Notes under the pieces: model-generated
What the model saw: only the letters and a program-made list of their open reading frames with translations
What the model was told of the DNA's origin: nothing
Database searches by the model: none
Shown: positions 41,754-52,853 of the stretch, piece after piece
How positions within the stretch are numbered: position 1 is the first letter of the stretch
Layout of the letters: every line of letters starts with the position of its first letter
Assembly (NCBI RefSeq): GCF_900100965.1
Contig: NZ_FMUJ01000008.1
Location: 1-64,000, forward strand
DNA: 64,000 nucleotides
Reading direction: 5' to 3'
Source of the DNA: Variovorax sp. EL159
GTDB taxonomy: Bacteria > Pseudomonadota > Gammaproteobacteria > Burkholderiales > Burkholderiaceae_C
Program-made: the position numbers and the translations under genes

Positions 41754-42884
41754 ATGCTGCTCAGCGCCGACCAGGAAGCCATCCGCGACGCGGTGCGCGA
41801 TTTCTCGCAAGCCGAACTCTGGCCCAACGCCCCGAAGTGGGACCGTGAGCACAGCTTTCCGAAGGAGGCCCATCAAGGCCTCGCGGCGCTGGGTGCCTAT
41901 GGCATCTGCGTGCCGGAGGAGCATGGCGGCGCGGGCCTGGACTACCTCACGCTGGCGCTGGTGCTCGAAGAAATCGCGGCCGGCGACGGCGGCACCAGCA
42001 CCGCGATCAGCGTGACCAACTGCCCGGTCAACGCGATCCTCATGCGTTACGGCAATGCGCAGCAGAAAAAGAAGTGGCTCGAGCCGCTGGCGCAGGGCCA
42101 GATGCTCGGCGCCTTCTGCCTCACCGAGCCGCAGGCCGGCAGCGATGCATCGAGCCTGCGCACCACCGCGCGCAAGGATGGCGATGCCTACGTGATCGAC
42201 GGTGTGAAGCAGTTCATCACCAGCGGCAAGAACGGGCAGGTGGCCATCGTCATCGCGGTCACCGACAAGGGCGCGGGCAAGCGCGGCATGAGCGCGTTCA
42301 TCGTGCCGACCGATGCACCGGGCTACCACGTGGCGCGCCTCGAAGACAAGCTGGGCCAGCACAGCAGCGACACCGCACAAATCAACTTCGACGGCTGCCG
42401 CATCCCGGTGGAAAACCTTATCGGCGCCGAAGGCGAGGGCTACAAGATCGCGCTCGGCGCGCTCGAAGGGGGCCGCATCGGCATTGCGGCGCAGAGCGTC
42501 GGCATGGCGCGCAGCGCCTTCGACGTGGCGCTGGCCTATGCCAAGGAGCGGCAGGCTTTCGGCGGCGCGATCTTCGACCAGCAGGCCGTGGGCTTTCGCC
42601 TGGCCGAATGCGCGACGCAGCTCGAAGCCGCACGCCAGTTGATCTGGCACGCAGCGAGCCTGCGCGATGCCGGCCGGCCCTGCCTGAAGGAAGCGGCCAT
42701 GGCCAAGCTCTTCGCGAGCGAGATGGCCGAGCGCGTGTGCAGCGCCGCCATCCAGACGCTGGGCGGCTATGGCTACGTGAACGACTTTCCGCTGGAGCGC
42801 ATCTACCGCGACGTGCGCGTGTGCCAGATCTACGAAGGCACGTCGGACATCCAGAAGTTGCTGATCCAACGCGCCCTGGCCTGA
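41754..42884 (+). CDS. Acyl-CoA dehydrogenase
   Basis: A 376-residue FAD flavoprotein taking two electrons from acyl-CoA to give enoyl-CoA. The family signatures are GAFCLTEPQAGSD near residue 127 and QTLGGYGYVNDFPLER near 336. The catalytic Glu is in QIYEGTSDIQK, the position used by short- and medium-chain enzymes and unlike liuA at 57530. A GGAG site lies at the start. It begins 33 bases after cpg2 and is probably co-transcribed with the thiolase series. Confidence 0.92.
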   Translation: MLLSADQEAIRDAVRDFSQAELWPNAPKWDREHSFPKEAHQGLAALGAYGICVPEEHGGAGLDYLTLALVLEEIAAGDGGTSTAISVTNCPVNAILMRYGNAQQKKKWLEPLAQGQMLGAFCLTEPQAGSDASSLRTTARKDGDAYVIDGVKQFITSGKNGQVAIVIAVTDKGAGKRGMSAFIVPTDAPGYHVARLEDKLGQHSSDTAQINFDGCRIPVENLIGAEGEGYKIALGALEGGRIGIAAQSVGMARSAFDVALAYAKERQAFGGAIFDQQAVGFRLAECATQLEAARQLIWHAASLRDAGRPCLKEAAMAKLFASEMAERVCSAAIQTLGGYGYVNDFPLERIYRDVRVCQIYEGTSDIQKLLIQRALA

Positions 42885-42978
42885 CGTCCTGAAGCCCCGC
42901 CGCACGGCAGGGTGACGCAGGAGGCCGGATGCCATCGGCCGTGTAGAGTCTCCGCGAACCGATCAAGGGGAGACCGAC

Positions 42979-44640
42979 ATGACCCAGGCATCCACGACGG
43001 CGACGCTGCACCGTCGCTCGAGATTTCCGATGGTTGGGGCCGCCACAGTGGCGGCCGGCATGCTGTTCGGTGCGTTCAACGCGCCTGTGCATGCGGAAGT
43101 ACTCGTTGCCACCAGGCCCGCAGTCGCCTACCCGGCACCGCCTTCCGAGCTGTACCCGGAGCTGTTTGCCGCAGTCCAACTGGGGCAGGTGTTCAAGGAC
43201 GGCAAGACCTTCGTCGACGCCGTACCCCGGACTTCGCCCGCCACCATCGCCGCGCAGTACAGGCGCGAGAAAGACCGCCCCGGTTTCGATCTCTCCGGCT
43301 TCGTGCAGCGGCACTTCGAACTGCCACGGGACAGCGCCGACACCTACGTCAGCGACCGTTCGCAGTCGCTCGCGCAGCACATCGCAAGCCTCTGGCCGCG
43401 CCTGACGCAGCAACCGCAGAAGCAAGGCGCGGGCTCCTCGCTGCTGCCGCTGCCGGGCCCCTACGTGGTGCCGGGTGGGCGCTTTCGCGAGGTGTACTAC
43501 TGGGACTCGTACTTCACCATGCTGGGCCTGTTGCAGAACGGCAAGCCCGATTCGCTGCGCGACATGGTCGGCAACTTCGCGAGCCTGATCGACCGCTACG
43601 GCCACATCCCGAACGGCAATCGCAGCTACTACCTGAGCCGTTCGCAGCCGCCGTTCTATTTCAAGATGGTGGGCCTGCTGTCCACCCAGGACGAAGCCGC
43701 CGCCTACGCGCGCTACCTGCCGCAGCTGCGGCGCGAATACGCGTTCTGGATGGAAGGCGCGGACAAGCTCAAGCCCGGCACCGCGCACCGCCGCGTGGTG
43801 GCGTTGGCCGACGGCAGCGTGCTGAACCGCTATTACGACGACCGCGCCGTGCCGCGCGACGAGTCGTATGCGGAAGACGTGGCGCTGGCGAAGAAGAGCG
43901 GTCGGCCCGCAGCTGAGGTCTATCGCGACCTGCGCGCGGCCGCGGAGAGCGGATGGGACTTCAGCAGCCGCTGGTTCGCCGACGGCAAGACGCTCGCCAC
44001 CATCGAGACCACCGCCATCGTGCCCGTGGACCTGAACAGCCTGCTGTACGGGCTGGAAAGCGCGATCCGCCTGGGCTGCGAGCGCGTGCAGGACGTGGCC
44101 TGCAGCAGCGACTTCACGCAACGCGCCGAACGTCGCCGCGCGGCGGTGCAGAAGTACCTGTGGAACGAAGCCGGTGGCCACTACGTGGACTACCAGTGGA
44201 TCAAGCGGCAGCCGACCGGCCGCCCTGGCGCTGCCACGCTGTACCCGCTGTTCGTCGGCATCGCGGAGCCGGCGCAGGCAGCGCGCGTGGCCGACTGGAC
44301 GGGCAGGCAACTGCTGAAGCCCTATGGCGTGGTGACCACGCCCGTCGCAACCGACCAGCAATGGGATGCGCCCAACGGCTGGGCCCCATTGCAATGGATC
44401 GCGGTCGATGGCCTCCGGCGCTATGGGCAGCATGCGCTCGCACGCGACATCGCAACGCGATGGATGGGCAAGGTGCAGCAGGTCTACGGCAGCAGCGGCA
44501 AGCTGGTCGAGAAGTACAACGTGATCGACAACAGCGGCGAGGCCGGCGGCGGCGAGTACGTCTTGCAGGACGGCTTCGGCTGGACCAACGGCGTGGCCGT
44601 GCAGCTGATGACGATCTATCCGGAACTCAAGCGCCCCTGA
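42979..44640 (+). CDS. treA: Periplasmic trehalase
   Basis: A 553-residue glycosyl hydrolase (family 37) that splits trehalose to two glucose. Both family signatures are present: PGGRFREVYYWDSYF near residue 165 and QWDAPNGWAP near 458. The N-terminus has a long hydrophobic stretch (VGAATVAAGMLFGAFNAPVHA) after a basic head, so it is exported. The length matches E. coli TreA (565). The gene stands alone with about 95 bases before it and 90 after. Confidence 0.95.
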   Translation: MTQASTTATLHRRSRFPMVGAATVAAGMLFGAFNAPVHAEVLVATRPAVAYPAPPSELYPELFAAVQLGQVFKDGKTFVDAVPRTSPATIAAQYRREKDRPGFDLSGFVQRHFELPRDSADTYVSDRSQSLAQHIASLWPRLTQQPQKQGAGSSLLPLPGPYVVPGGRFREVYYWDSYFTMLGLLQNGKPDSLRDMVGNFASLIDRYGHIPNGNRSYYLSRSQPPFYFKMVGLLSTQDEAAAYARYLPQLRREYAFWMEGADKLKPGTAHRRVVALADGSVLNRYYDDRAVPRDESYAEDVALAKKSGRPAAEVYRDLRAAAESGWDFSSRWFADGKTLATIETTAIVPVDLNSLLYGLESAIRLGCERVQDVACSSDFTQRAERRRAAVQKYLWNEAGGHYVDYQWIKRQPTGRPGAATLYPLFVGIAEPAQAARVADWTGRQLLKPYGVVTTPVATDQQWDAPNGWAPLQWIAVDGLRRYGQHALARDIATRWMGKVQQVYGSSGKLVEKYNVIDNSGEAGGGEYVLQDGFGWTNGVAVQLMTIYPELKRP

Positions 44641-44730
44641 TCGCATGTTCTGCCATGTCATCGGTTTCGATGACAGACAGGACCTCACTCGCGGCGCAGC
44701 ATGGCGATCTCTTTGTCGGAGGTCTTCGCC

Positions 44731-46233
44731 ATGTCCATTTCCAAACCCGTTTCATTCGCCGTGGCCTTGCTGTGCATCGGCGCATCCGCGCAAGCGCAAC
44801 CCGCCGCACCGGACATCGCCACGCTGACCGCGAGCCAGGCCGTGCAGCAGCTTTGCGCCGGCACGGTGACGAGCGAGCAACTGGTGACGGCCTACCTCGC
44901 GCAAGCCAAGGCCAAGGCGAATCTCAATGCCTTCGTCACGCTCGATGAAGCGGGCGCGCTGAAGGCGGCGCGCGCGGCCGACGCGCAGCGCAAGCGCGGC
45001 GGCGCCTGCAAGCCCTTGGCGGGGCTGCCGGTGGCCATCAAGGACAACATCCAGGTGCAGGGCCTGCCCGCCACGGCCGGCACGCCCGCGCTCAAGGGCT
45101 TCGTGCCCGCGGCCGATGCGCCGGTGGTCGCGAAGCTGCGCGCGGCCGGCGCCGTCATCCTCGGCAAGACGAACATGCATGAGCTGGCCTTCGGCGTCAC
45201 GGGCTACAACCCCGCGTTCCAGACGGGGCCCGAGGTCGGCGTGCGCAACGCCTACGACGCGAGCCGCATCGCGGGCGGATCGTCGTCGGGCAACGGTTCG
45301 GCGCTCGGTGCGCGCATGGCGCCGGCGGCGCTCGGCACCGACACGGGCGGCTCGGTGCGCATCCCCTGTGCCTTCAACGGCTGCGCGTCGCTGCGGCCCA
45401 GCATGGGCCGCTATTCGCAGCAGGGCATCGCACCGATCTCGCACACGCGCGACACGGCGGGGCCGATGGCGCAGTCGATGGCCGACGTGGCGCTGCTCGA
45501 TCGCGTGATCGCCGGTGGCACGCCGCTCAAGTCCGCCAACCTGAAGCGCGTGCGGCTTGGCGTGGTGCCGGCCTTCTACGCGAACCTCGACGCGGACACG
45601 CGCGCCGCCACCGACGCCGCGCTCGCGAAGCTGCGCGCGGCGGGTGTCACGCTGGTGGATGTGGAAATGCCGAAGCTGATGGAACTGAACAGCGCCATCG
45701 GCTTTCCGCTCGCGCTCTACGAGGCGAACGACGACATGGCGGCGTACCTCGCGAAGTACCGCACCGGCATCGACATCGCGCAGCTGGCGGCCGGCATCGC
45801 CAGCCCCGACGTCAAGGGCACCTTCGACACCTTCGTGATCCCTCGCAAGCTGCCCGCGCCGAATGGCGTGGTCGATGCGAAGCCGGTTTACGAGCACGCG
45901 ATGCGCGTCGCCCGGCCGGCCCTGCAGAAGCTCTACCGCGACACCTTCACGAAGAACAGGCTCGACGCGCTGGTGTTCCCCACGGTGCCGCGCGTGGCGC
46001 TGGCGGCTGGGCCCGAAGCCAGCAGCCCCGAGAACTTCGGCGCGCTGATCCAGAACACCGACCCCGGCAGCAACGCCGGCATTCCCGGCGTGCAGTTGCC
46101 CTCGGGCCTGGGCGCGACCAGCGGCCTGCCCGTGGGGCTGGAGCTGGACGGCCCCGCGGGCAGCGACCGCCGGCTGCTGGCCGTGGGCCTTGCCGTCGAA
46201 GGCGTGCTCGGCCGTCTGCCGGCCCCGAAGTGA
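44731..46233 (+). CDS. Secreted amidase-signature hydrolase
   Basis: The 500-residue protein has an exported N-terminus (SFAVALLCIGASAQAQ). The amidase-signature triad is clear: Lys in AIKDNIQ near residue 97, cis-Ser in GTDTGGSVRIP and nucleophile Ser in AGGSSSGNGSA. Relatives hydrolyse mandelamide, indoleacetamide or other amides; those are usually cytoplasmic, so secretion is notable. ATG 44731 with upstream GGAGG was preferred over one ten codons earlier because it restores the signal peptide. It converges with a LuxR gene only 7 bases away. Substrate unknown. Confidence 0.85.
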   Translation: MSISKPVSFAVALLCIGASAQAQPAAPDIATLTASQAVQQLCAGTVTSEQLVTAYLAQAKAKANLNAFVTLDEAGALKAARAADAQRKRGGACKPLAGLPVAIKDNIQVQGLPATAGTPALKGFVPAADAPVVAKLRAAGAVILGKTNMHELAFGVTGYNPAFQTGPEVGVRNAYDASRIAGGSSSGNGSALGARMAPAALGTDTGGSVRIPCAFNGCASLRPSMGRYSQQGIAPISHTRDTAGPMAQSMADVALLDRVIAGGTPLKSANLKRVRLGVVPAFYANLDADTRAATDAALAKLRAAGVTLVDVEMPKLMELNSAIGFPLALYEANDDMAAYLAKYRTGIDIAQLAAGIASPDVKGTFDTFVIPRKLPAPNGVVDAKPVYEHAMRVARPALQKLYRDTFTKNRLDALVFPTVPRVALAAGPEASSPENFGALIQNTDPGSNAGIPGVQLPSGLGATSGLPVGLELDGPAGSDRRLLAVGLAVEGVLGRLPAPK

Positions 46234-46240
46234 TGCCCGG

Positions 46241-46996
46241 TCAGCGCGCCGGCATGCCCCAGCCGGCCAGCGCCGAACGGCGCTCGATGCCGAGCTTGTC
46301 GAAGATGCGCCGCAGGTAGGTGCGTACGGTGGGCACGCCCACCGCCATGCGCCGCGCGATCTCCTTGTCGGTCAGCCCTTCGCGCACGCAGCGGGCCACC
46401 TCCTGCTCGCGCGCGCTCAGCAAGGTCCAGGCGGTTTCGTCGTTGCCTGCACGCGGGGCGGGCGATGCAAGCGCCGCCACGCGCTGCGCACGCTGAAGTG
46501 CCCCTGCAAAGGCCGGCTCGATCAGGTCGAGCAGCGCCTTCTCGTGATCGCCGAAATCGCCGCGTCCCTTGCGGCGCCAGATGCGCAGGTCGCCCAGCGC
46601 GCGGTCGCCCTCGAAGGCATGCAGGTTCATGCCCCAGTGCAGCCCGTCGCGCGAGAGGAAGTCGGTAAAGAACGGGGTGCGCATCAGCGCGCGCTGCGGC
46701 ATCACGTCGGTCACGCGCGTGGCGCGGCGGTGCGACTGCAGCACGAAGGTGATCGGGTCGTGGTGCTGGTGCCACTGCGCATAGCGGTCGAGGTTGGCCG
46801 GGTCCATGTTGAGCGCCACGCGCGCGCCGAAGCTGCCGCTGTCCGCGTCCCACACGAAAGAGGCGAACTGGTCGGCGTGCAGCAGGTCGAGCAGCGCCCA
46901 GCCCAGGCGCTCGCGAATCTCGCGTTCGTCGCGGTCTTGCGCCAGCAGCGTGAAAACGCCGCGCAGCGCGTGCTGTTCAGGGCCTGTCAGGTACAT
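46241..46996 (-). CDS. LuxR-family transcriptional regulator
   Basis: The 251-residue protein has a C-terminal LuxR helix-turn-helix (WTLLSAREQEVARCVREGLT, then DKEIARRMAVGVPTVRTYLR) and an unassigned 180-residue N-terminal sensory region. The latter contains no response-regulator Asp pocket and no clear autoinducer-binding signature. The gene is divergent from the hybrid histidine kinase at 47140, so the two may share a promoter region. Its signal and targets are unknown. Confidence 0.85.
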   Translation of the reverse strand: MYLTGPEQHALRGVFTLLAQDRDEREIRERLGWALLDLLHADQFASFVWDADSGSFGARVALNMDPANLDRYAQWHQHHDPITFVLQSHRRATRVTDVMPQRALMRTPFFTDFLSRDGLHWGMNLHAFEGDRALGDLRIWRRKGRGDFGDHEKALLDLIEPAFAGALQRAQRVAALASPAPRAGNDETAWTLLSAREQEVARCVREGLTDKEIARRMAVGVPTVRTYLRRIFDKLGIERRSALAGWGMPAR

Positions 46997-47139
46997 CGCC
47001 GCCTCGCTCTTTCGCTAGCCCTCGTCGTGGGCAGAAGTAAGGCTAACGTTTAGCAAGCACCGCGCCAATGGTGGATGTCCGGGGAGGTATCGCGGCGCGG
47101 CGCAATACGCGCAAAATCACGGGCCGGCTTCTGCTGCTC

Positions 47140-48960
47140 ATGCGCCCATCTCCTTCCAGCCCCGTCCGCAAGCCCTTCCCGGGGTTGGTGCTGCGGCGCA
47201 TACGCGACTACTGGGTGGAGTCGCCCAATGCCAATCCGTTGGTCGACCAGAGCCTGGCGCGGGCCTTCGTGGTCGATACCTTCGACACGCCGCTGATGGC
47301 CGCCACCGTCGCCGCCATCTTCTGGATCACTTTTCTCGTACTCACCGGCAACCCGGGAACGATCGTGTGGGGCGTGCTGGTGCACACCTCGCAGTGGCAT
47401 CGGCACCGCCACCTGCGCCGCGTGGACCCGGCCAGCATCGACGTCGCCACGGCCGTGCAGACGCGCCGGCGGCTGGAGCTGCGCATGCTGGTGCCGGGGT
47501 TGATCTGGGCACTGGCGCCGTGGCTTTTCTTTCCGCACGACAACCTCGCGCTGATCCTGCTGATGTACTTCTTCATCAGCGGTGTTTCGAGTGTCGTCAT
47601 CGCGGCGCTGGCGCAGTGGTGGCTGGCGGCCGTGTGCTTCAGCGTGCCGATGTTCATGGGCATGGCGCTGCGGCTGGTGGTCGAGCCGGGCAGCGTGCAG
47701 CTCATCATGGGCTGCCTGGTGGTCTCGCAGATGTTCGCGGCGCTCTACTACGCGCGCAAGCAGAACCGGCTGATCGTGGGCGCCATCGAGGCGGGCTTTG
47801 AAAAGGCGCGGCTGGCCGATGCGCTCGCGCGCCAGCTCGACCATGTCGCGCAGCTGGCGGCGCAGCGCGCGCGCATCTTCGCGGCGGCCAACCACGACCT
47901 GCGCCAGCCCATGCATGCATTGGCGATCTTTGTCGACGCGCTCAACACCCGCACCGCGCCCAGCGCCGACAACCTGCGCTTCATGCGCGACAGCGTCGAT
48001 GCGCTGCGTGGCTCCATCGACGCGCTGCTCGACATTGCGCAGCTCGACGGCGGTGTCGCGCCGGTGCGGCTGGAGCCGCTGTATCTGGACACTATCTTCG
48101 AGTCGCTGCAAGGGCGTTTCGGGGCTCTGGCAGACGCCAAGGGGCTGGCCCTGCGCGTGCGCCCCACCGAGGCCGTGGTGCGGGCCGATGCCCGCATGCT
48201 CGCGCGCGTGCTGGGCAACCTGATCGACAACGCGATCAAGTACACCCCGGCGGGCACGGTCTTCGTCTTCGCGCGGCGGCTGCAGCGGCCGCGCAATGGC
48301 GTGCCGGCCTGGCGCATCGAGGTGCGCGACTCGGGCGTGGGCATCGAGGCGCAGCACCAGGAGCAGGTGTTCGAGGAGTTCTTCCAGGTCGACAACCCGG
48401 GGCGCGACCGCAGCCAGGGCCTCGGGCTGGGCCTGTCGCTGGTGGCGAGCATGGCGCAGGTCATGGGCTCGCGCATCGAGGTGCGCACCGCGCCGGGCCG
48501 TGGCAGCACCTTCTCGCTGGTGCTCGAAGAAGCGCCCGCACCGCCAGAGGAACCGGACGCCGCAAGCGGCGTGCCCGCCGAGCCCGCGGCAGACGTGCCG
48601 CTGCCCCCCGTGCGCATCCTCGTGCTCGACGACGAGCAGCCCGTGCGCGAAGCGATGCGTTCGCTGCTGTGCGGCTGGGGCCACGAAGTGGCGCTGGCCG
48701 CCAACCCGCGCGAAGCCCTGCAGCACGGCGGCGTGTTCGACCTCATGCTGAGCGACCTGCGACTGGGCAGCGGCCTGTCGGGGCTGGCCGCCGCGCAGGC
48801 CCTGCAGGCGGTCGGCAAGGTGCGCAGCGTGGTCATCCTCACCGGCGAAACCGCCCACGCGACGCGGGCCGAAGTCGAGCGCGCCGGCTACGCGCTGATC
48901 TACAAGCCGGCGCAGGCCCAGGCCCTGCAGGAAGCCATTGCCGGCAGCCGTCCGGCATAG
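47140..48960 (+). CDS. Membrane hybrid histidine kinase with C-terminal receiver
   Basis: A 606-residue protein from ATG 47140; an ATG 24 codons upstream is possible. The first 200 residues have about five hydrophobic segments (MAATVAAIFWITFLVLTG, LALILLMYFFISGVSS and others). Then come the HisKA box with the phospho-His in ANHDLRQPMHAL, an ATPase domain with N-box NLIDNAIKYTP and G-boxes RDSGVGIE and GLGLGLSLV, and a C-terminal receiver with Asp in LMLSDLRLG. This domain order suits a sensor whose phosphate can be kept or removed by its own receiver. No separate regulator with receiver is next to it. Confidence 0.9.
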   Translation: MRPSPSSPVRKPFPGLVLRRIRDYWVESPNANPLVDQSLARAFVVDTFDTPLMAATVAAIFWITFLVLTGNPGTIVWGVLVHTSQWHRHRHLRRVDPASIDVATAVQTRRRLELRMLVPGLIWALAPWLFFPHDNLALILLMYFFISGVSSVVIAALAQWWLAAVCFSVPMFMGMALRLVVEPGSVQLIMGCLVVSQMFAALYYARKQNRLIVGAIEAGFEKARLADALARQLDHVAQLAAQRARIFAAANHDLRQPMHALAIFVDALNTRTAPSADNLRFMRDSVDALRGSIDALLDIAQLDGGVAPVRLEPLYLDTIFESLQGRFGALADAKGLALRVRPTEAVVRADARMLARVLGNLIDNAIKYTPAGTVFVFARRLQRPRNGVPAWRIEVRDSGVGIEAQHQEQVFEEFFQVDNPGRDRSQGLGLGLSLVASMAQVMGSRIEVRTAPGRGSTFSLVLEEAPAPPEEPDAASGVPAEPAADVPLPPVRILVLDDEQPVREAMRSLLCGWGHEVALAANPREALQHGGVFDLMLSDLRLGSGLSGLAAAQALQAVGKVRSVVILTGETAHATRAEVERAGYALIYKPAQAQALQEAIAGSRPA

Positions 48961-49015
48961 GGGCGGGCTTGCCCCATCGGCGCCCGGGCCGCGAGGTGTT
49001 CCAATAGCGGTCTTC

Positions 49016-49450
49016 ATGAGCGCCATCGATCCCACCACCGGACCTTGTCCCTGCGGCCGCACCGACCGCCGCGACAAGCCCATCGGCTACGCCCTGTGCT
49101 GTGGCCGCTATCTCGACGACTTCGAGAACACACCCGCCCCCGACGCCGAATCGCTGATGCGTTCGCGCTATTCGGCTTTCGTGCTGGAGCGGGCCGAATA
49201 CCTGCTCGCCACCTGGCATGCGTCGAAACGGCCGGCCTCGATCGAGTTCGAGCCGGGCGTCAAGTGGCTGGGCCTCGACATCCGGTCGCGCTCCGTGCTC
49301 GACGCCGACCATGCCGAGGTCGAGTTCGTCGCGCGCCAGCGCAGCGCGGCCACCGGTGCCGCCACGCGCCTGCACGAGCGCAGCCGCTTCGTGCGCGAAG
49401 ACGAGCGCTGGTACTACCTCGAAGGTGATCTGCAGCAGCCCCTGGGTTGA
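49016..49450 (+). CDS. YchJ-family protein with SEC-C motif
   Basis: A 144-residue protein with the N-terminal Cys-rich SEC-C zinc motif (GPCPCGRTDRRDKPIGYALC, ending CGRYLD) and the YchJ middle block AESLMRSRYSAFVLERAEYL with a final WYYLEGD. The family is widespread and its function is not known. The ATG at 49016 follows a spacer with no strong ribosome site. It precedes the TPP riboswitch of thiC on the same strand but is probably a separate unit. Confidence 0.88.
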   Translation: MSAIDPTTGPCPCGRTDRRDKPIGYALCCGRYLDDFENTPAPDAESLMRSRYSAFVLERAEYLLATWHASKRPASIEFEPGVKWLGLDIRSRSVLDADHAEVEFVARQRSAATGAATRLHERSRFVREDERWYYLEGDLQQPLG

Positions 49451-49483
49451 CGCACCGGCCCGAGGCTCGCACAATCGGCCTCG

Positions 49484-49572
49484 CTCCGGGGTGCACACAT
49501 GTGGTGTGCTGAGATGGCAAAGCTGCCGACCCGCGAACTTGATCCGGGTCATACCGGCGTAAGAAGAGCTGC
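49484..49572 (+). promoter_or_regulatory. TPP riboswitch (THI element) of thiC
   Basis: The aptamer core is seen in order: CTCCGGGGTGC, the THI-box GTGCTGAGATGGC, ACCCGCGAACTTGATCCGGGTCAT and ACCGGCGTAAG. These pair as the usual P1-P5 helices of the thiamine diphosphate riboswitch. It lies 100 bases before the thiC start. TPP binding should lower thiC expression when the vitamin is plentiful. No clean terminator hairpin was picked out in the expression platform (49573-49672), so control may act on translation. Confidence 0.93.
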
Positions 49573-49672
49573 ACTCCCTGACTTCGGTCCGTCCGTCACC
49601 CACCTTCCGTGACGGCCCGAAGGCCCACCGAGCGATTGCGGAGCACCCTTTCCCTCAACAAGGAGTGCCCCG

Positions 49673-51559
<1,887 letters not shown>

Positions 51560-51580
51560 GCGGCGCTCCGGCGCTCTCCC

Positions 51581-51607
51581 AGGGGCCGGGTTCGTTCCCG
51601 GCCCCTT
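51581..51607 (+). terminator. GC-rich hairpin after thiC
   Basis: AGGGGCCGGG (51581-51590) pairs with CCCGGCCCCT (51597-51606) across a six-base loop, 22 bases after the thiC stop. The stem is strong but only two T follow, so termination may be inefficient or Rho-aided. Confidence 0.55.
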
Positions 51608-51667
51608 CGAAGCCCCACCCCGGGGTCATTGCTACCATGGGCGACTCCTTCGAACCCTCTCCGTGCA

Positions 51668-52360
51668 ATGACCCCATTTCCTTTCGCCGCAGTCCTGTTC
51701 GACTGCGACGGCGTCCTCGTCGATTCCGAACCCATCACCAACCGCGTCCTGGCCGAGATGCTGGGCGAGCTGGGCTGGCACATCACCACCGAAGAGTCGA
51801 TGAACACCTTCACCGGCAAGGCCGTGAAGGACGAGGCCGCGCTCATCGAATCGAAGACCGGTTTCGCCATCACGCCCGAGTGGCTCAAGACGTTCCGCGC
51901 GCGCCGCAACGAAGCCCTGGAGCGCGACCTCGTCGCCATTCCCCACGCGCCCGCCGCCATCCGCGAGATCCACGCGAAGCTCAAGGGCCGCATTGCCTGC
52001 GCATCGGGCGCCGACCGCCACAAGGTCGAGCTGCAGCTGGCCAAGATCGGCCTGCTCGACTGCTTCCAGGGCCGTATCTTCAGCGGCCATGAAATGCCCC
52101 GCTCCAAGCCGCACCCCGATGTGTACCTGGCCGCCGCCGAAGCCCTCGGCGTGGACCCGCGCCGTTGCGCCATCGTCGAAGACACGGTGACCGGCGCCAT
52201 GGCCGGCGTGGCAGCGGGTGCCACGGTGTTCGGCTACAGCACCGGCGATTCCGGCCACAGCGGCCCCGGGCCGCTGCTGGCCGCGGGCGCGGTGCAGGTC
52301 TTCAGCGACATGGCCGAATTGCCGGCGCTGCTTTCGGGCTACCGCCTGCAGGCGGCCTGA
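51668..52360 (+). CDS. HAD-family phosphatase (phosphoglycolate phosphatase/YieH-like)
   Basis: A 230-residue haloacid-dehalogenase-type phosphatase: nucleophile motif FDCDGVLVDSE near residue 10, CASGADRHK as motif II and RSKPHPDVY plus VEDTVTGAMAG as motifs III and IV. The helical cap inserted after motif I places it in subfamily IA with phosphoglycolate phosphatase and beta-phosphoglucomutase. The ATG at 51668 follows the repeat-free spacer after thiC. Substrate unknown. Confidence 0.85.
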   Translation: MTPFPFAAVLFDCDGVLVDSEPITNRVLAEMLGELGWHITTEESMNTFTGKAVKDEAALIESKTGFAITPEWLKTFRARRNEALERDLVAIPHAPAAIREIHAKLKGRIACASGADRHKVELQLAKIGLLDCFQGRIFSGHEMPRSKPHPDVYLAAAEALGVDPRRCAIVEDTVTGAMAGVAAGATVFGYSTGDSGHSGPGPLLAAGAVQVFSDMAELPALLSGYRLQAA

Positions 52361-52425
52361 GTTTCTGGTGCAATGGCGCGACCGACGGCCGCGCCGACGA
52401 CAGACCCGAACCAGGAGCCCGCCCC

Positions 52426-52752
52426 ATGACGTCCGAATACAAGACCGAGCAACCCGACCGCAGCGAGATCGACGCCCTCAAGGGCCCCGCCGTCGTGGAG
52501 TTCGGCACCAACTGGTGCGGCATCTGCAAGGCGGCGCAGCCGAACATTGCCGAGGCCTTTGCCAAGTACCCGGACATCCCGCGCATCAAGGTCGAAGACG
52601 GCAGCGGGCGCCCGCTGGGCCGTTCGTTCAACGTGCGGTTGTGGCCCACGCTGGTGTTCATGCGCGATGGCCAGCAGGTTGCGAAGCTGGTGCGTCCTGA
52701 AGACAGCCAGTCCATCGCCGACGCGCTCGCGTCGATCGCGCAGCCGGCCTGA
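52426..52752 (+). CDS. Thioredoxin-family protein
   Basis: A 108-residue single-domain thioredoxin-like protein with active site WCGIC, where the classic form is WCGPC, near residue 31. The cis-Pro segment RLWPTLVFM follows. There is no signal peptide. The Pro to Ile change inside the CxxC loop alters redox potential in known thioredoxins, so it may not replace TrxA. It follows the HAD gene by 65 bases and was started at the ATG after CAGGAG. Confidence 0.88.
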   Translation: MTSEYKTEQPDRSEIDALKGPAVVEFGTNWCGICKAAQPNIAEAFAKYPDIPRIKVEDGSGRPLGRSFNVRLWPTLVFMRDGQQVAKLVRPEDSQSIADALASIAQPA

Positions 52753-52853
52753 CGCATTGCTCATTGCAGCGCCTGCTTTCATGAAAATCTGGAAGCAATT
52801 GCTCAGATAAATTCATTTCTCGCGGGCGCCCGACGCGTCCAGAATCCGCGTTC

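Noticed and set aside
42418..44688. 756-residue open frame on the minus strand
   Set aside because: Antisense to acyl-CoA dehydrogenase and trehalase genes, both of which have full family signatures on the plus strand.
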